Notes: generated from the letters alone by a model not told the origin. A stretch of DNA of 8,806 nt from Reyranella sp. (GCA_016780605.1 JADHLS010000172.1:1-8806), one strand, 5' to 3'. Shown: positions 1 to 6,699, counted from the first letter of the stretch. Made by a program: numbers and translations.

Positions 1-22
1 CCATCACAAGCTCAACTCGCGC

Positions 23-880
23 TCATCCCGCTATTCTGTGAGCAAGCATCGTGCCTGCGGTTTCGATACGCCACTGGCCGCAGAGCGACAGCGCCGCGCC
101 TTCGATCAGGCCGCAGAGCCGCAGGCGACGCGCTTCAACGGCGCCACGATCCAAGGCCCCGGCAATATCTGCGTCCGATAGCCGACCGACCGCAACGGTG
201 ACCGGCAGGCCGCCGAGGTCGCTGTCGGGATCGAGATCGCGCGCCGGTCGACGCTTGATGGCCGGATGGTCGAGGTTCACCGCGTTGGCGATCAGGGTTG
301 CGGCAGCATCGGCAGCAGCAGCCGTTGCCGCCAGCACCGTCGCTGAGTCGGCGATACCGAGCGAGAACGAACGCCCGCCGCGACCCGATGTGGCGATGCC
401 ACGCACCGGGCTGTCGTGGGTGAGGCGGGCGACGCCCTCGAGCGCCCCATTGAGCACATCGGCGAGAATGCCGGCGCGCAGTTCGTGGCCGGCCGTCAAA
501 TGGATGGCGATGTCGCCACCGTCATTGACGTAGGCCTTGTCGAGCGTGCGGCCGGCGACCATCGCCTGCAGCATCTCGTCGGCGACGGCGCCGGCGACGG
601 CGGCCATGGGCGTGATGTAGACGGCGCGATGCGGCCACACGGCCTCGGCCATGCGGCGCGCTACCGGGCCTTGCAGCAGCGGCCGGGCATCGCCGATCGG
701 CCGGCGCAGGGTCGGCAGTTCGCGCACCAGAGTCGGCAGGATGTCGGCAAAGCGGTCGATCGCCTGGCCATAGGCGCGCTCGACTTCCGATGCCGGGCCG
801 AATGCCTCGATTATGAGATCGATCGGTCCGTGCTGCAGATGCAGGCGACCGTCGGGCAAGCGCGCGGCAACCGCGCTCAT
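23..880 (-). CDS. UPF0280 family protein (ApbE-superfamily fold, COG2122)
   Basis: 285 aa, no signal peptide or membrane segment, so probably cytoplasmic. Family signatures run the whole length: GPIDLIIEA (18-26), GPVARRM (71-77), TPMAAVAGAVADE (90-102), AYVNDGGDIAIHL (116-128), GIATSGRGGRSFSLGIADS (161-179) and ADAAAT (190-195). The GGDI box and the ADAAAT segment resemble the ApbE flavin-transferase fold, where the corresponding ADALxT region contributes to metal binding. The family itself has no settled biochemical function. The ATG (878-880) overlaps the TGA of the upstream reductase gene as ATGA, so it is the last complete gene of a translationally coupled operon. After its stop (23-25) the same strand offers GTG at 5-7 and ATG at 2-4 as possible starts of a next operon gene beyond the window. 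The family call is secure. A role in flavin attachment to a pathway enzyme is only inference from fold and context. Confidence 0.9.
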   Translation of the reverse strand: MSAVAARLPDGRLHLQHGPIDLIIEAFGPASEVERAYGQAIDRFADILPTLVRELPTLRRPIGDARPLLQGPVARRMAEAVWPHRAVYITPMAAVAGAVADEMLQAMVAGRTLDKAYVNDGGDIAIHLTAGHELRAGILADVLNGALEGVARLTHDSPVRGIATSGRGGRSFSLGIADSATVLAATAAAADAAATLIANAVNLDHPAIKRRPARDLDPDSDLGGLPVTVAVGRLSDADIAGALDRGAVEARRLRLCGLIEGAALSLCGQWRIETAGTMLAHRIAG

Positions 881-2319
881 TTGCCACCCTCGTCAAGGCG
901 GACCTTGTGTCGGCGCAGCACATCCTCAAGGGTGACTGCACGAGCCGCGTAGCCGCCCAGCGCCGCGTAGTCCTCGGCGCGCAGGGTGAACTCGATGGGC
1001 GCCACCAACGCCGGCGTCGGCACGTAGCCGAACGACTTCTCCGGCATCCGGGCAACATCGACCATCAGGGTGATGCCGCCGCCCGGCCAGACATAGGCGG
1101 GCACGCCGCCCAGCGTGACCTTGGTCAGCGCATCACGCACCGAGCGCGTCAGGCGCACGGGATTTTCCGTGACGCCGGCGCGCAGCGACCCGCCGGCGCC
1201 GGCCATGAACAACACCGTGCAGAGCGCGGGCTCGCAGTTCTCGGCAATGCGCTCGACGACGTGGCGCACCGCCGCGGGCATTTCCGCCGGTTGCGGTTTC
1301 AGAGCCCCGTCGAGCTCGAACCACGCCGAATGCTCGCCGGTGGTCGAGACCATCAGGAGCTTGAGCCCCGGCCAGGCCTGTTTGGGATCGATCTTCTCGA
1401 TGATCTCCAGCGGATCGGTGACGTTGGTGCCGCCCCAGCCCAGGCCGGGCTCGGCGACCTGGAAGTAGCGGCCCGGCGTCGACTTGCGGCCGCGCACGCG
1501 GATGCCGGCGGGCTTCATGTCGAGGAAGCGGCCACCCTGGTGCTCGCTCAGCACGCCGGTGATGTGGTCGTCGACCACGATCACCTCATCGACATGATCC
1601 TTCCATTGCGGCGCGAACATGCCGATGGCGGCCGAGCCGCAGCCCACGCGCATGCGCTCCTCGCGCGTGCCGTTGACCACCGGTGGCTTGTTGGCCTGCA
1701 CCACGATCGTGGCGCCATCGTCGATCGTGAGCTCGACGGCCTCGCGATTGCAGAGCGCCAGCAGCGCCTCGCAGGTGACGACGCCTTCCTTCTTGCTGCC
1801 GCCGACCAGGTGATGCACGCCGCCAAGCGACAGCATCTGCGAGCCGTATTCGGCCGTCGTGACATGGCCCACCGCCTCGCCGTTCGCTCGCACCGCCGCC
1901 TGCTCGGGCCCGAGATAGCGGTCGGTGTCGATCTTCACCTTGACCCCGCAGTAGCTGAAGATGCCCTCGGTCACGACCGTCACCATGTCGACGCCATCGT
2001 GCCTGGACGAGACGATGAAGGGCGCGGGCTTGTAGTCGGGATAGGTCGTGGTGGCGCCAATGCCGGTGACGAAGGCGCCCTCGCCGCGGCCCAATTCACC
2101 GCGCCAGGCGTCGCTGCCCTCGACGAAGGCGACGCGCGCCAGGTCGGGCTTGGCCAGCAGCACCAGCGGATCGACGCGCACCAGCTTGCCGTCCTCGTTG
2201 GCGTAGCGGTCGCAGGCGCCGGCGCGGCCGGGCCGGATGCGGCACAGCACCGGGCAGGCGTCGCAGCGCACGATGCCCGCCTTGGCCTCGGCCTCGGAGA
2301 GCGCAATGTCGTCGCTCAT
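877..2319 (-). CDS. 6-hydroxynicotinate reductase homologue (Fe-S flavoprotein family)
   Basis: 480 aa, soluble. It resembles proteins annotated as 6-hydroxynicotinate reductase, the Eubacterium barkeri enzyme (hnr) that reduces 6-hydroxynicotinate to 1,4,5,6-tetrahydro-6-oxonicotinate with ferredoxin. The N terminus carries a four-cysteine cluster, C19-x2-C22-x3-C26-x9-C36, fit to hold an Fe-S centre. Further cysteines sit at 124 (SYCGVKVKID), 183, 190, 227 (VGCGSAAIGMFA), 362 and 367. A glycine-rich GIGATTT (86-92) and AGAGGSLRAG (373-382) are also visible. The length is what I expect for the family. The start codon lies in an ATGA overlap with the upstream Mo-subunit gene, and the stop in another ATGA overlap with the UPF0280 gene. 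Placement after a molybdenum hydroxylase fits hydroxylation followed by dearomatising reduction of an N-heterocycle. The true substrate is unproven, and many proteobacterial homologues carry this name by similarity only. Confidence 0.8.
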   Translation of the reverse strand: MSDDIALSEAEAKAGIVRCDACPVLCRIRPGRAGACDRYANEDGKLVRVDPLVLLAKPDLARVAFVEGSDAWRGELGRGEGAFVTGIGATTTYPDYKPAPFIVSSRHDGVDMVTVVTEGIFSYCGVKVKIDTDRYLGPEQAAVRANGEAVGHVTTAEYGSQMLSLGGVHHLVGGSKKEGVVTCEALLALCNREAVELTIDDGATIVVQANKPPVVNGTREERMRVGCGSAAIGMFAPQWKDHVDEVIVVDDHITGVLSEHQGGRFLDMKPAGIRVRGRKSTPGRYFQVAEPGLGWGGTNVTDPLEIIEKIDPKQAWPGLKLLMVSTTGEHSAWFELDGALKPQPAEMPAAVRHVVERIAENCEPALCTVLFMAGAGGSLRAGVTENPVRLTRSVRDALTKVTLGGVPAYVWPGGGITLMVDVARMPEKSFGYVPTPALVAPIEFTLRAEDYAALGGYAARAVTLEDVLRRHKVRLDEGGK

Positions 2320-5048
2320 GGTCCCTTCCCTCGCGCCCCACTCCCTTGCGCAACGATGGCTTCACGCAGCCGGTGCGGCAACAGCGGCACGCGCCTCGCG
2401 CGCACGCCGGTGGCGTGATGAACGGCGCCCAGGATCGCCGGCGCCGTCGGCACCAGACCGGGCTCGCCCACGCCCTTGGCACCCGATGGCCCCAGCGGCT
2501 CGCGATCTTCGATCAGGATGCACTCGATCTCGGGCACGTCGCCGATGGTGGGAATGAGATAGTCGTGCAGGTTCTCGGTGCGGCCCGGCAGGTACTCTTC
2601 CATCAGCGCCAGCCCCAGGCCCTGGGCGATGCCGCCCTCGATCTGGCCCTCGACCAGCGTCGGGTTGATCGCCCGGCCGACATCGTGCGCCGCCACCATG
2701 CGCAGCACCTTCACCGTGCCGAGCTCGAGGTCGACCTCGACTGTGGCCATCTGGGCGGCGAAGGCATAGGTCGCATAGGGGATGCCCTGGCCGTCGGCAT
2801 CGAGCGGCGTGGTCGGCGGATCGAAGGTCCCCTCACCCATGAGCGTGCCCACGGTGGTGAGCTCGATGGTGCGAACCTCGGCACCATCGCGCACCGCAAG
2901 GCGCGCGCCGTCCAGCGACAGCGTGGCGTCCGGACCGGCATTGGCCAACCGCAGGATCTGCTGGCGCAAGTCGCGCGCCGCATGCTCTGCCGCCATGCCC
3001 GAGACGAAGGTCTGGCGCGACGCCGAGGTCTTGCCGGCATCGGCCGTCAGGTCGGTGTCGCCAGTGACCAGGTTGAACTGCTCGGCCGGCAGGCCCAGCG
3101 CATCGGCGGCGATCTGGACCATGATGGTGTTGGAACCCTGGCCGATATCGAGGGCGCCGCTGTAGAGCGTCAGCGTGCCGGCCGGCGACAGGCCGATCCG
3201 CATGCGCGAGGGGTTGGACATCGAGGTGTTGCCGATGCCGTACCACATGCAGCCGATTCCCACTCCTCGCCGCTTTGAGCTGGGTCGCCACGCACCACCG
3301 GGCGCATTGAACGCTGCGACCTCTTCATGCGCCTTGCGCCAGTGCGGCCGCAGCGCGTCGAGGCATTGGGCAAGTCCCGCCGAGTGGACGAGCGTCTGGC
3401 CGGTCGCCGTCGTATCGCCGATGCGCAGCGCATTCCGATGCCGGAACTCCAGGCGGTCGATGCCGAGCTTGTCGGCCAGCTCGTCCATCAGGGCCTCGTG
3501 GGCGATCGCCGCCTGCGGCACGCCAAAGCCGCGGAAGGCGCCGGCCGGCGGGCCGTTGGTGAAGAAGGCCTCGCCCCAGGTGCGCACGTTGGGCACCCGG
3601 TATGGTCCCATGGCGTGCACCGGCACGCGATTGGCGACGGTCGGTCCCCAGGAGGCGTAGGCGCCGGTATCGAAGGTGGCGGTGACGTCGCACGCCACGA
3701 GCCGGCCCTCGGCGTCGCAGCCGAAGCGCGCGGCGACGCGCGCCGGATGGCGCTTGGTCGAAGCCGCCATGCTCTCCGGGCGGGTATAAACGAAGGCCAC
3801 CGGCCGGCCGAGCTTCCAGGCCGCGATTGCCACCAACGGCTGCACCGAGAGATCGAGCTTGCCGCCGAAGCCGCCGCCGCAGGCGGTCGGCACGATGCGC
3901 ACGGCTTCAGGCCGCAGCCGCATGACAATCGCCATCTCGTCGCGGTCCATGTACGGCGTCTGCGTCGAGGCATGGATCTCGATGCGATCGCCGACCCGCT
4001 CGGCCCAGCCGGCCTCGGGTTCGATATAGGCATGCTCGACGAAGGCGGTCTCGAACACACCCTCGGCCACGGCGGCGCAGCGGGCGAAGGCGCGGGCGGC
4101 ATCGCCGTGCCGCACGCCACCCTCCAGCAACAGGTTCTTGGGCTTGTCGGCCTGCACCAACGGCGCGTCCGCGGCCATCGCCGCATCGATTCCCAGGACC
4201 GGCGGCTCGGGTGTCCAGGCGATGGGCACCTCGTCGTCGCGGATCGCTAGGACGGCCTCACGCGAACCGACTAGGGCAACGACCGCCTCGCCGCGATAGC
4301 GCACACAGCCGTCGGCCAGGACCGGCTGGTCCTTGATGTCGGGGTAGATGCCGTAGCCGTTCGACGGCACGTCCGCCGCCGTCAGCACGGCGGCCAGCCG
4401 CCGGCGCAGCGGACCGAGATCACCGAGCGTGAAGCGCGCCCGCGCATGCGGCGAGCGCACGACCCGGATCCAGAGCGCGTCGCGCGGAACCGCATCGGCA
4501 CCGAACGCCTCGCGGCCGGTGAGCTTGGCGGTGCCGTCGACACGCGCCAGCCGCGCGCCGACGGCTGCCCCGGCGGCTGGCCCTGGGTCGGGCGCTGCCG
4601 TCGCCTGCATCACCGCATCGACGATCTTGGCGTAGCCGGTGCAACGGCAGAGCACGCCACCCAGCGCGTCCTGGACGTCGCCGCGGCAGGGTCGCGGGTT
4701 GCGTCGGATGAGCTCGATGGCCGCCATCAGCATGCCGGGCGTGCAGATACCGCACTGGGCGGCGCCATGAGCGAGGAAGGATTTCTGCAGTGCATCGAGT
4801 GTGTCGTTGCCGTCGCCGAGACTTTCGACGGTCTCGATCGTGCGGCTGCCGACTTGCCCCATGGCCACGAGGCAGGCGCAGGTCTGTCGACCGTCGAGCA
4901 GCACGGTGCAGGCGCCGCAATCGCCGGCATCGCATCCGATCTTCGTGCCGGTCAGGCCAAGGTCGTTGCGCAGCGCCGCGGCCAGTCTCGTGATGGGCGG
5001 ACCGCTCCAGGTCGCCATCCGGCCGTTCAGCGTGAAGTCGACCTTCAT
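2316..5048 (-). CDS. Molybdenum hydroxylase, fused [2Fe-2S]-molybdopterin subunit (xanthine dehydrogenase family)
   Basis: 910 aa, no Tat signal, cytoplasmic. Residues 1-150 are a CoxS-type iron-sulfur module: plant-ferredoxin cysteines C39, C44, C47 and C59, then the second cluster C99-x2-C102 and C134-x-C136. From about 165 onward it is a CoxL/XdhB-type catalytic chain. It shows the a/b hammerhead region, QTP (363-365), GGGFGGK (391-397), AFRGFG (504-509), a DIGQG cofactor loop (634-638) and KGVGEPGLVPTAPAI (858-872), whose E862 is the expected catalytic glutamate. The motif VAYRCSFR of true CO dehydrogenases is absent, so it is not a CO oxidiser. The domain order and length match the Desulfovibrio aldehyde oxidoreductase Mop (about 907 aa), but here a separate FAD subunit is encoded just upstream (ATGA overlap, 5045-5048). 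The likely role is hydroxylation of a heteroaromatic or aldehyde substrate with water as oxygen source. Nicotinate or a related N-heterocycle is suggested by the adjoining reductase. Confidence 0.92.
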   Translation of the reverse strand: MKVDFTLNGRMATWSGPPITRLAAALRNDLGLTGTKIGCDAGDCGACTVLLDGRQTCACLVAMGQVGSRTIETVESLGDGNDTLDALQKSFLAHGAAQCGICTPGMLMAAIELIRRNPRPCRGDVQDALGGVLCRCTGYAKIVDAVMQATAAPDPGPAAGAAVGARLARVDGTAKLTGREAFGADAVPRDALWIRVVRSPHARARFTLGDLGPLRRRLAAVLTAADVPSNGYGIYPDIKDQPVLADGCVRYRGEAVVALVGSREAVLAIRDDEVPIAWTPEPPVLGIDAAMAADAPLVQADKPKNLLLEGGVRHGDAARAFARCAAVAEGVFETAFVEHAYIEPEAGWAERVGDRIEIHASTQTPYMDRDEMAIVMRLRPEAVRIVPTACGGGFGGKLDLSVQPLVAIAAWKLGRPVAFVYTRPESMAASTKRHPARVAARFGCDAEGRLVACDVTATFDTGAYASWGPTVANRVPVHAMGPYRVPNVRTWGEAFFTNGPPAGAFRGFGVPQAAIAHEALMDELADKLGIDRLEFRHRNALRIGDTTATGQTLVHSAGLAQCLDALRPHWRKAHEEVAAFNAPGGAWRPSSKRRGVGIGCMWYGIGNTSMSNPSRMRIGLSPAGTLTLYSGALDIGQGSNTIMVQIAADALGLPAEQFNLVTGDTDLTADAGKTSASRQTFVSGMAAEHAARDLRQQILRLANAGPDATLSLDGARLAVRDGAEVRTIELTTVGTLMGEGTFDPPTTPLDADGQGIPYATYAFAAQMATVEVDLELGTVKVLRMVAAHDVGRAINPTLVEGQIEGGIAQGLGLALMEEYLPGRTENLHDYLIPTIGDVPEIECILIEDREPLGPSGAKGVGEPGLVPTAPAILGAVHHATGVRARRVPLLPHRLREAIVAQGSGARGKGP

Positions 5049-5869
5049 GCCGCGAAGGCCGCCAGCAGGCGGCGCAGCACGATGACGACGGCGTCCCGGC
5101 GATAGGCGGCACTGCCGCGCAGGTCATCGATCGGCGACAGCGGCGCAAGCTGCGCGACATCGACGCGATCGGCCAGACTGTCACGCGGCACTCCGACCAA
5201 TGCCGCTTCCAGTGCGGGGAGCCGCTCGGCGACAGGCGAGCAGGCGCCGACGGCGATGCGCGCAGTAGCGACACGTTCGTCGACAAATTCGACAGTGGCC
5301 GCGGCCATGGTGATCGAGATCACGAGATAACGTCGCGCGCCCAACTTCAGGAACGCGCTCCTCGCATCATGGCGCGGTCGCGGCACGTGAATGGCCACCA
5401 CCAACTCGCGCGGCGCCAACGCCGTCGTGCGCACGCCCGTGATGAAGTGGCGAAGCGGCAGGCGTCGCGAACGAGGGCCCGCGATCTCGACCTCGGCATC
5501 GAGCGCCATCAGGCAGGGAACGCCGTCGGCCGCCGGCGAGGCGTTGCAGAGGTTGCCGGCGAGGGTCCCGGCGTTCTGGATCTGCCGGCCACCGACCTCG
5601 CGGGCGGCCTGCTTCAGCCCGTCGAACAGGGGCGGCAGATCCGCCTCGATCAACTCGCGCCAGGTCGTGGTGGCGCCCAGCCGCCAGCCGCCATCATCCT
5701 CGGAAATGCCCCGTAAATCGCCGATTCCGCCGATATCGAGCACGTCCTCGTCGATCGCCCGCCCGACCCGGCCCGGGAAGAAATCCGTGCCGCCAGCCAG
5801 CACCGTGTGCGGCCGGCTGAGGGCGCCCAGCGCCTCCTCAAGAGTATGCGGACGAAGGTAGGAACCCAT
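5045..5869 (-). CDS. Molybdenum hydroxylase FAD-binding subunit (CoxM/XdhA-medium type)
   Basis: 274 aa, soluble. It starts MGSYLRPHTLEEAL, typical of the family. The first FAD motif is VLAGGTDFFP (23-32). The second is the stretch 95-115 ending GNLCNASPAAD, which in relatives wraps the FAD diphosphate. KLGARRYLVIS (175-185) opens the C-terminal CO_deh_flav_C domain, which continues to about 270. The subunit passes electrons from the [2Fe-2S] clusters of its partner to an external acceptor. Its TGA overlaps the ATG of the fused Fe-S/Mo gene (ATGA), which implies coupled translation and a fixed ratio. It is the first structural gene of the operon. No strong Shine-Dalgarno sequence precedes the ATG. 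Instead a perfect 10-bp palindrome lies 8 nt upstream, so initiation may depend on a short or leaderless transcript, or the site may be an operator. Confidence 0.92.
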   Translation of the reverse strand: MGSYLRPHTLEEALGALSRPHTVLAGGTDFFPGRVGRAIDEDVLDIGGIGDLRGISEDDGGWRLGATTTWRELIEADLPPLFDGLKQAAREVGGRQIQNAGTLAGNLCNASPAADGVPCLMALDAEVEIAGPRSRRLPLRHFITGVRTTALAPRELVVAIHVPRPRHDARSAFLKLGARRYLVISITMAAATVEFVDERVATARIAVGACSPVAERLPALEAALVGVPRDSLADRVDVAQLAPLSPIDDLRGSAAYRRDAVVIVLRRLLAAFAA

Positions 5870-5945
5870 ATCGTTCGTGTACGTACAATTGGCCGAGCAG
5901 CGTGCGGCGCAAATGCCCGCGAGTCAAACGCGACAGCGATTCTCT
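5870..5945 (-). promoter_or_regulatory. Candidate promoter/operator region of the hydroxylase operon
   Basis: 76-bp gap between the marR stop and the FAD-subunit start. On the minus strand TTGACT (5922-5927) matches five of six bases of a -35 box, but the sequence 17 nt further on (CACGCT) is a poor -10. The perfect palindrome TGTACGTACA (5878-5887) lies 8 nt before the ATG and would fall in the leader, where a bound regulator could block transcription. No hairpin-plus-T-run terminator follows marR, so read-through from marR into the operon is also possible. The palindrome is seen directly; the promoter is a weak guess. Confidence 0.3.
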
Positions 5946-6422
5946 TCAGATGATCTTGGACAAGAGCTCGAGCAGCTGGCGCTGCTCCTGGTTGTTGAGC
6001 GGCTTCAGCGTCTCGCGCGAGACCGCCGGTCCGTTGACCAACAACTTGGCGACGATGCGCTGTCCTTCGGTGGTGAGGCTGAGCAGCGTGCGCCGCGCGT
6101 CACCGGGATGCGGACGCGAATCGACCAGTCGGCGTTCCTTCAATCGGCGGACGACGCCTTGCATCGTCGCCTTGTCCATGCCGACGAGTCGGCCGAGGTG
6201 ATTCTGGGAGAGCTCGGTGTACTCGTGCAGCTTCACCATGCTCGAGTACTGCGTCGGCGTGATGTTGGGATCGCCGATGGTGATCTGGAAGATGGCGGAG
6301 GCCCGCTGATGGGCGCGGCGCAGCAGATAACCAATTTGCTCTTCGATGCGGTAGGACCGTGACGCCGGACTTGATGATGCCGGCTTCGTCTCTTGCTGTC
6401 TTCTTGCGACGTTGCTCCGCAT
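5946..6422 (-). CDS. MarR family transcriptional regulator
   Basis: 158 aa, the usual MarR size. A basic, low-complexity N-terminal tail of about 24 residues is followed by the dimerisation helix (IEEQIGYLLRRAHQRASAIF, 26-45), ITPTQYSSMV (54-63), the helix-turn-helix with recognition helix around LGRLVGMDKATMQGVVRRL (76-94), and the wing with RPHPGDARRTLLSLTTEG (103-120), including the D/R residues typical of MarR wings. The ATG at 6420-6422 was chosen because conserved sequence begins shortly after it and AAAGGCGGGG lies just upstream (AAGGAG is also present but 17 nt away). The open frame continues upstream to 6824, but that part is unlike MarR proteins and would run into the divergent CoA-transferase gene. 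It lies immediately upstream of the hydroxylase operon on the same strand and divergent from the CoA-transferase gene, so it probably controls one or both. NicR of Pseudomonas putida, a MarR protein that responds to 6-hydroxynicotinate, is a functional analogy only. Confidence 0.9.
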   Translation of the reverse strand: MRSNVARRQQETKPASSSPASRSYRIEEQIGYLLRRAHQRASAIFQITIGDPNITPTQYSSMVKLHEYTELSQNHLGRLVGMDKATMQGVVRRLKERRLVDSRPHPGDARRTLLSLTTEGQRIVAKLLVNGPAVSRETLKPLNNQEQRQLLELLSKII

Positions 6423-6477
6423 CGCCCCCGCCTTTGTTGCTCCTTGGCTACACCGACAGCGCGCGTAGCACAACGGT

Positions 6478-6505
6478 CTCATAACACCCGCCGCATGCGG
6501 TGAAA
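6478..6505 (-). promoter_or_regulatory. Candidate marR promoter with palindrome in the spacer
   Basis: On the minus strand TTTCAC (6500-6505) and TATGAG (6478-6483) are 16 nt apart and resemble weak -35 and -10 boxes. The perfect palindrome CCGCATGCGG (6491-6500) fills most of the spacer, where a bound repressor would block polymerase. Transcription would start near 6471, leaving a leader of about 50 nt before the chosen marR ATG. The match to consensus is modest, so this is a candidate only. Confidence 0.25.
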
Positions 6506-6527
6506 TGAGCGAACCGCTTGACTCATT
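6504..6527. promoter_or_regulatory. Imperfect 24-bp dyad, candidate operator
   Basis: Arms AATGAG (6504-6509) and CTCATT (6522-6527) are exact inverted copies, with an additional AA/TT pair inside (6512-6513 and 6518-6519). Size and symmetry suit a dimeric winged-helix regulator such as MarR. It abuts the candidate marR -35 box. No second copy was found near the hydroxylase operon, which weakens the case. Confidence 0.3.
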
Positions 6528-6586
6528 CGCGCAAGCGTGCCGCGCACGTCGTCGACGCAAGAGACTCGGCGCCAGCGCATGATGCG

Positions 6587-6606
6587 GATGTCGCGAAGCC
6601 GACATC
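6587..6606. promoter_or_regulatory. 20-bp dyad with 7-bp arms, candidate operator
   Basis: GATGTCG (6587-6593) and CGACATC (6600-6606) are perfect inverted repeats separated by 6 nt. This is the strongest dyad in the intergenic region, and its length is typical of a MarR-dimer site. No T-run follows on either strand, so it is not a terminator. It could regulate the CoA-transferase gene 170 bp downstream or form a leader hairpin. Confidence 0.35.
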
Positions 6607-6699
6607 GTGCCCGTCAGCAATGCAGACCCATGTGCGCAACAGATTGTATCCGCGCGTGCAGCTGCCCCTGATAGTTGGCGCTGCTTCCGTGTTTTGCGC

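Noticed and set aside
12..26. ATG at 24-26 on the minus strand forming a further ATGA overlap after UPF0280
   Set aside because: The frame reads ATG AGC GCG AGT TGA and stops after four codons. The next gene more likely starts at GTG 5-7 or ATG 2-4, of which too little is visible to call.
907..2418. 503-codon plus-strand open frame opposite the reductase gene
   Set aside because: The translation is rich in His, Arg, Ala and Gly without any family motif and is the antisense of a well-supported gene. Long antisense frames are common in GC-rich DNA.
2316..5048. Identification as the large subunit of aerobic CO dehydrogenase
   Set aside because: The signature VAYRCSFR loop is absent; the corresponding region reads GAFRGFG, typical of other molybdenum hydroxylases.
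6518..6546. TTGACT at 6518-6523 as -35 of a CoA-transferase promoter
   Set aside because: Nothing resembling a -10 box lies 16-18 nt downstream (cgcgca), so I did not annotate a promoter.
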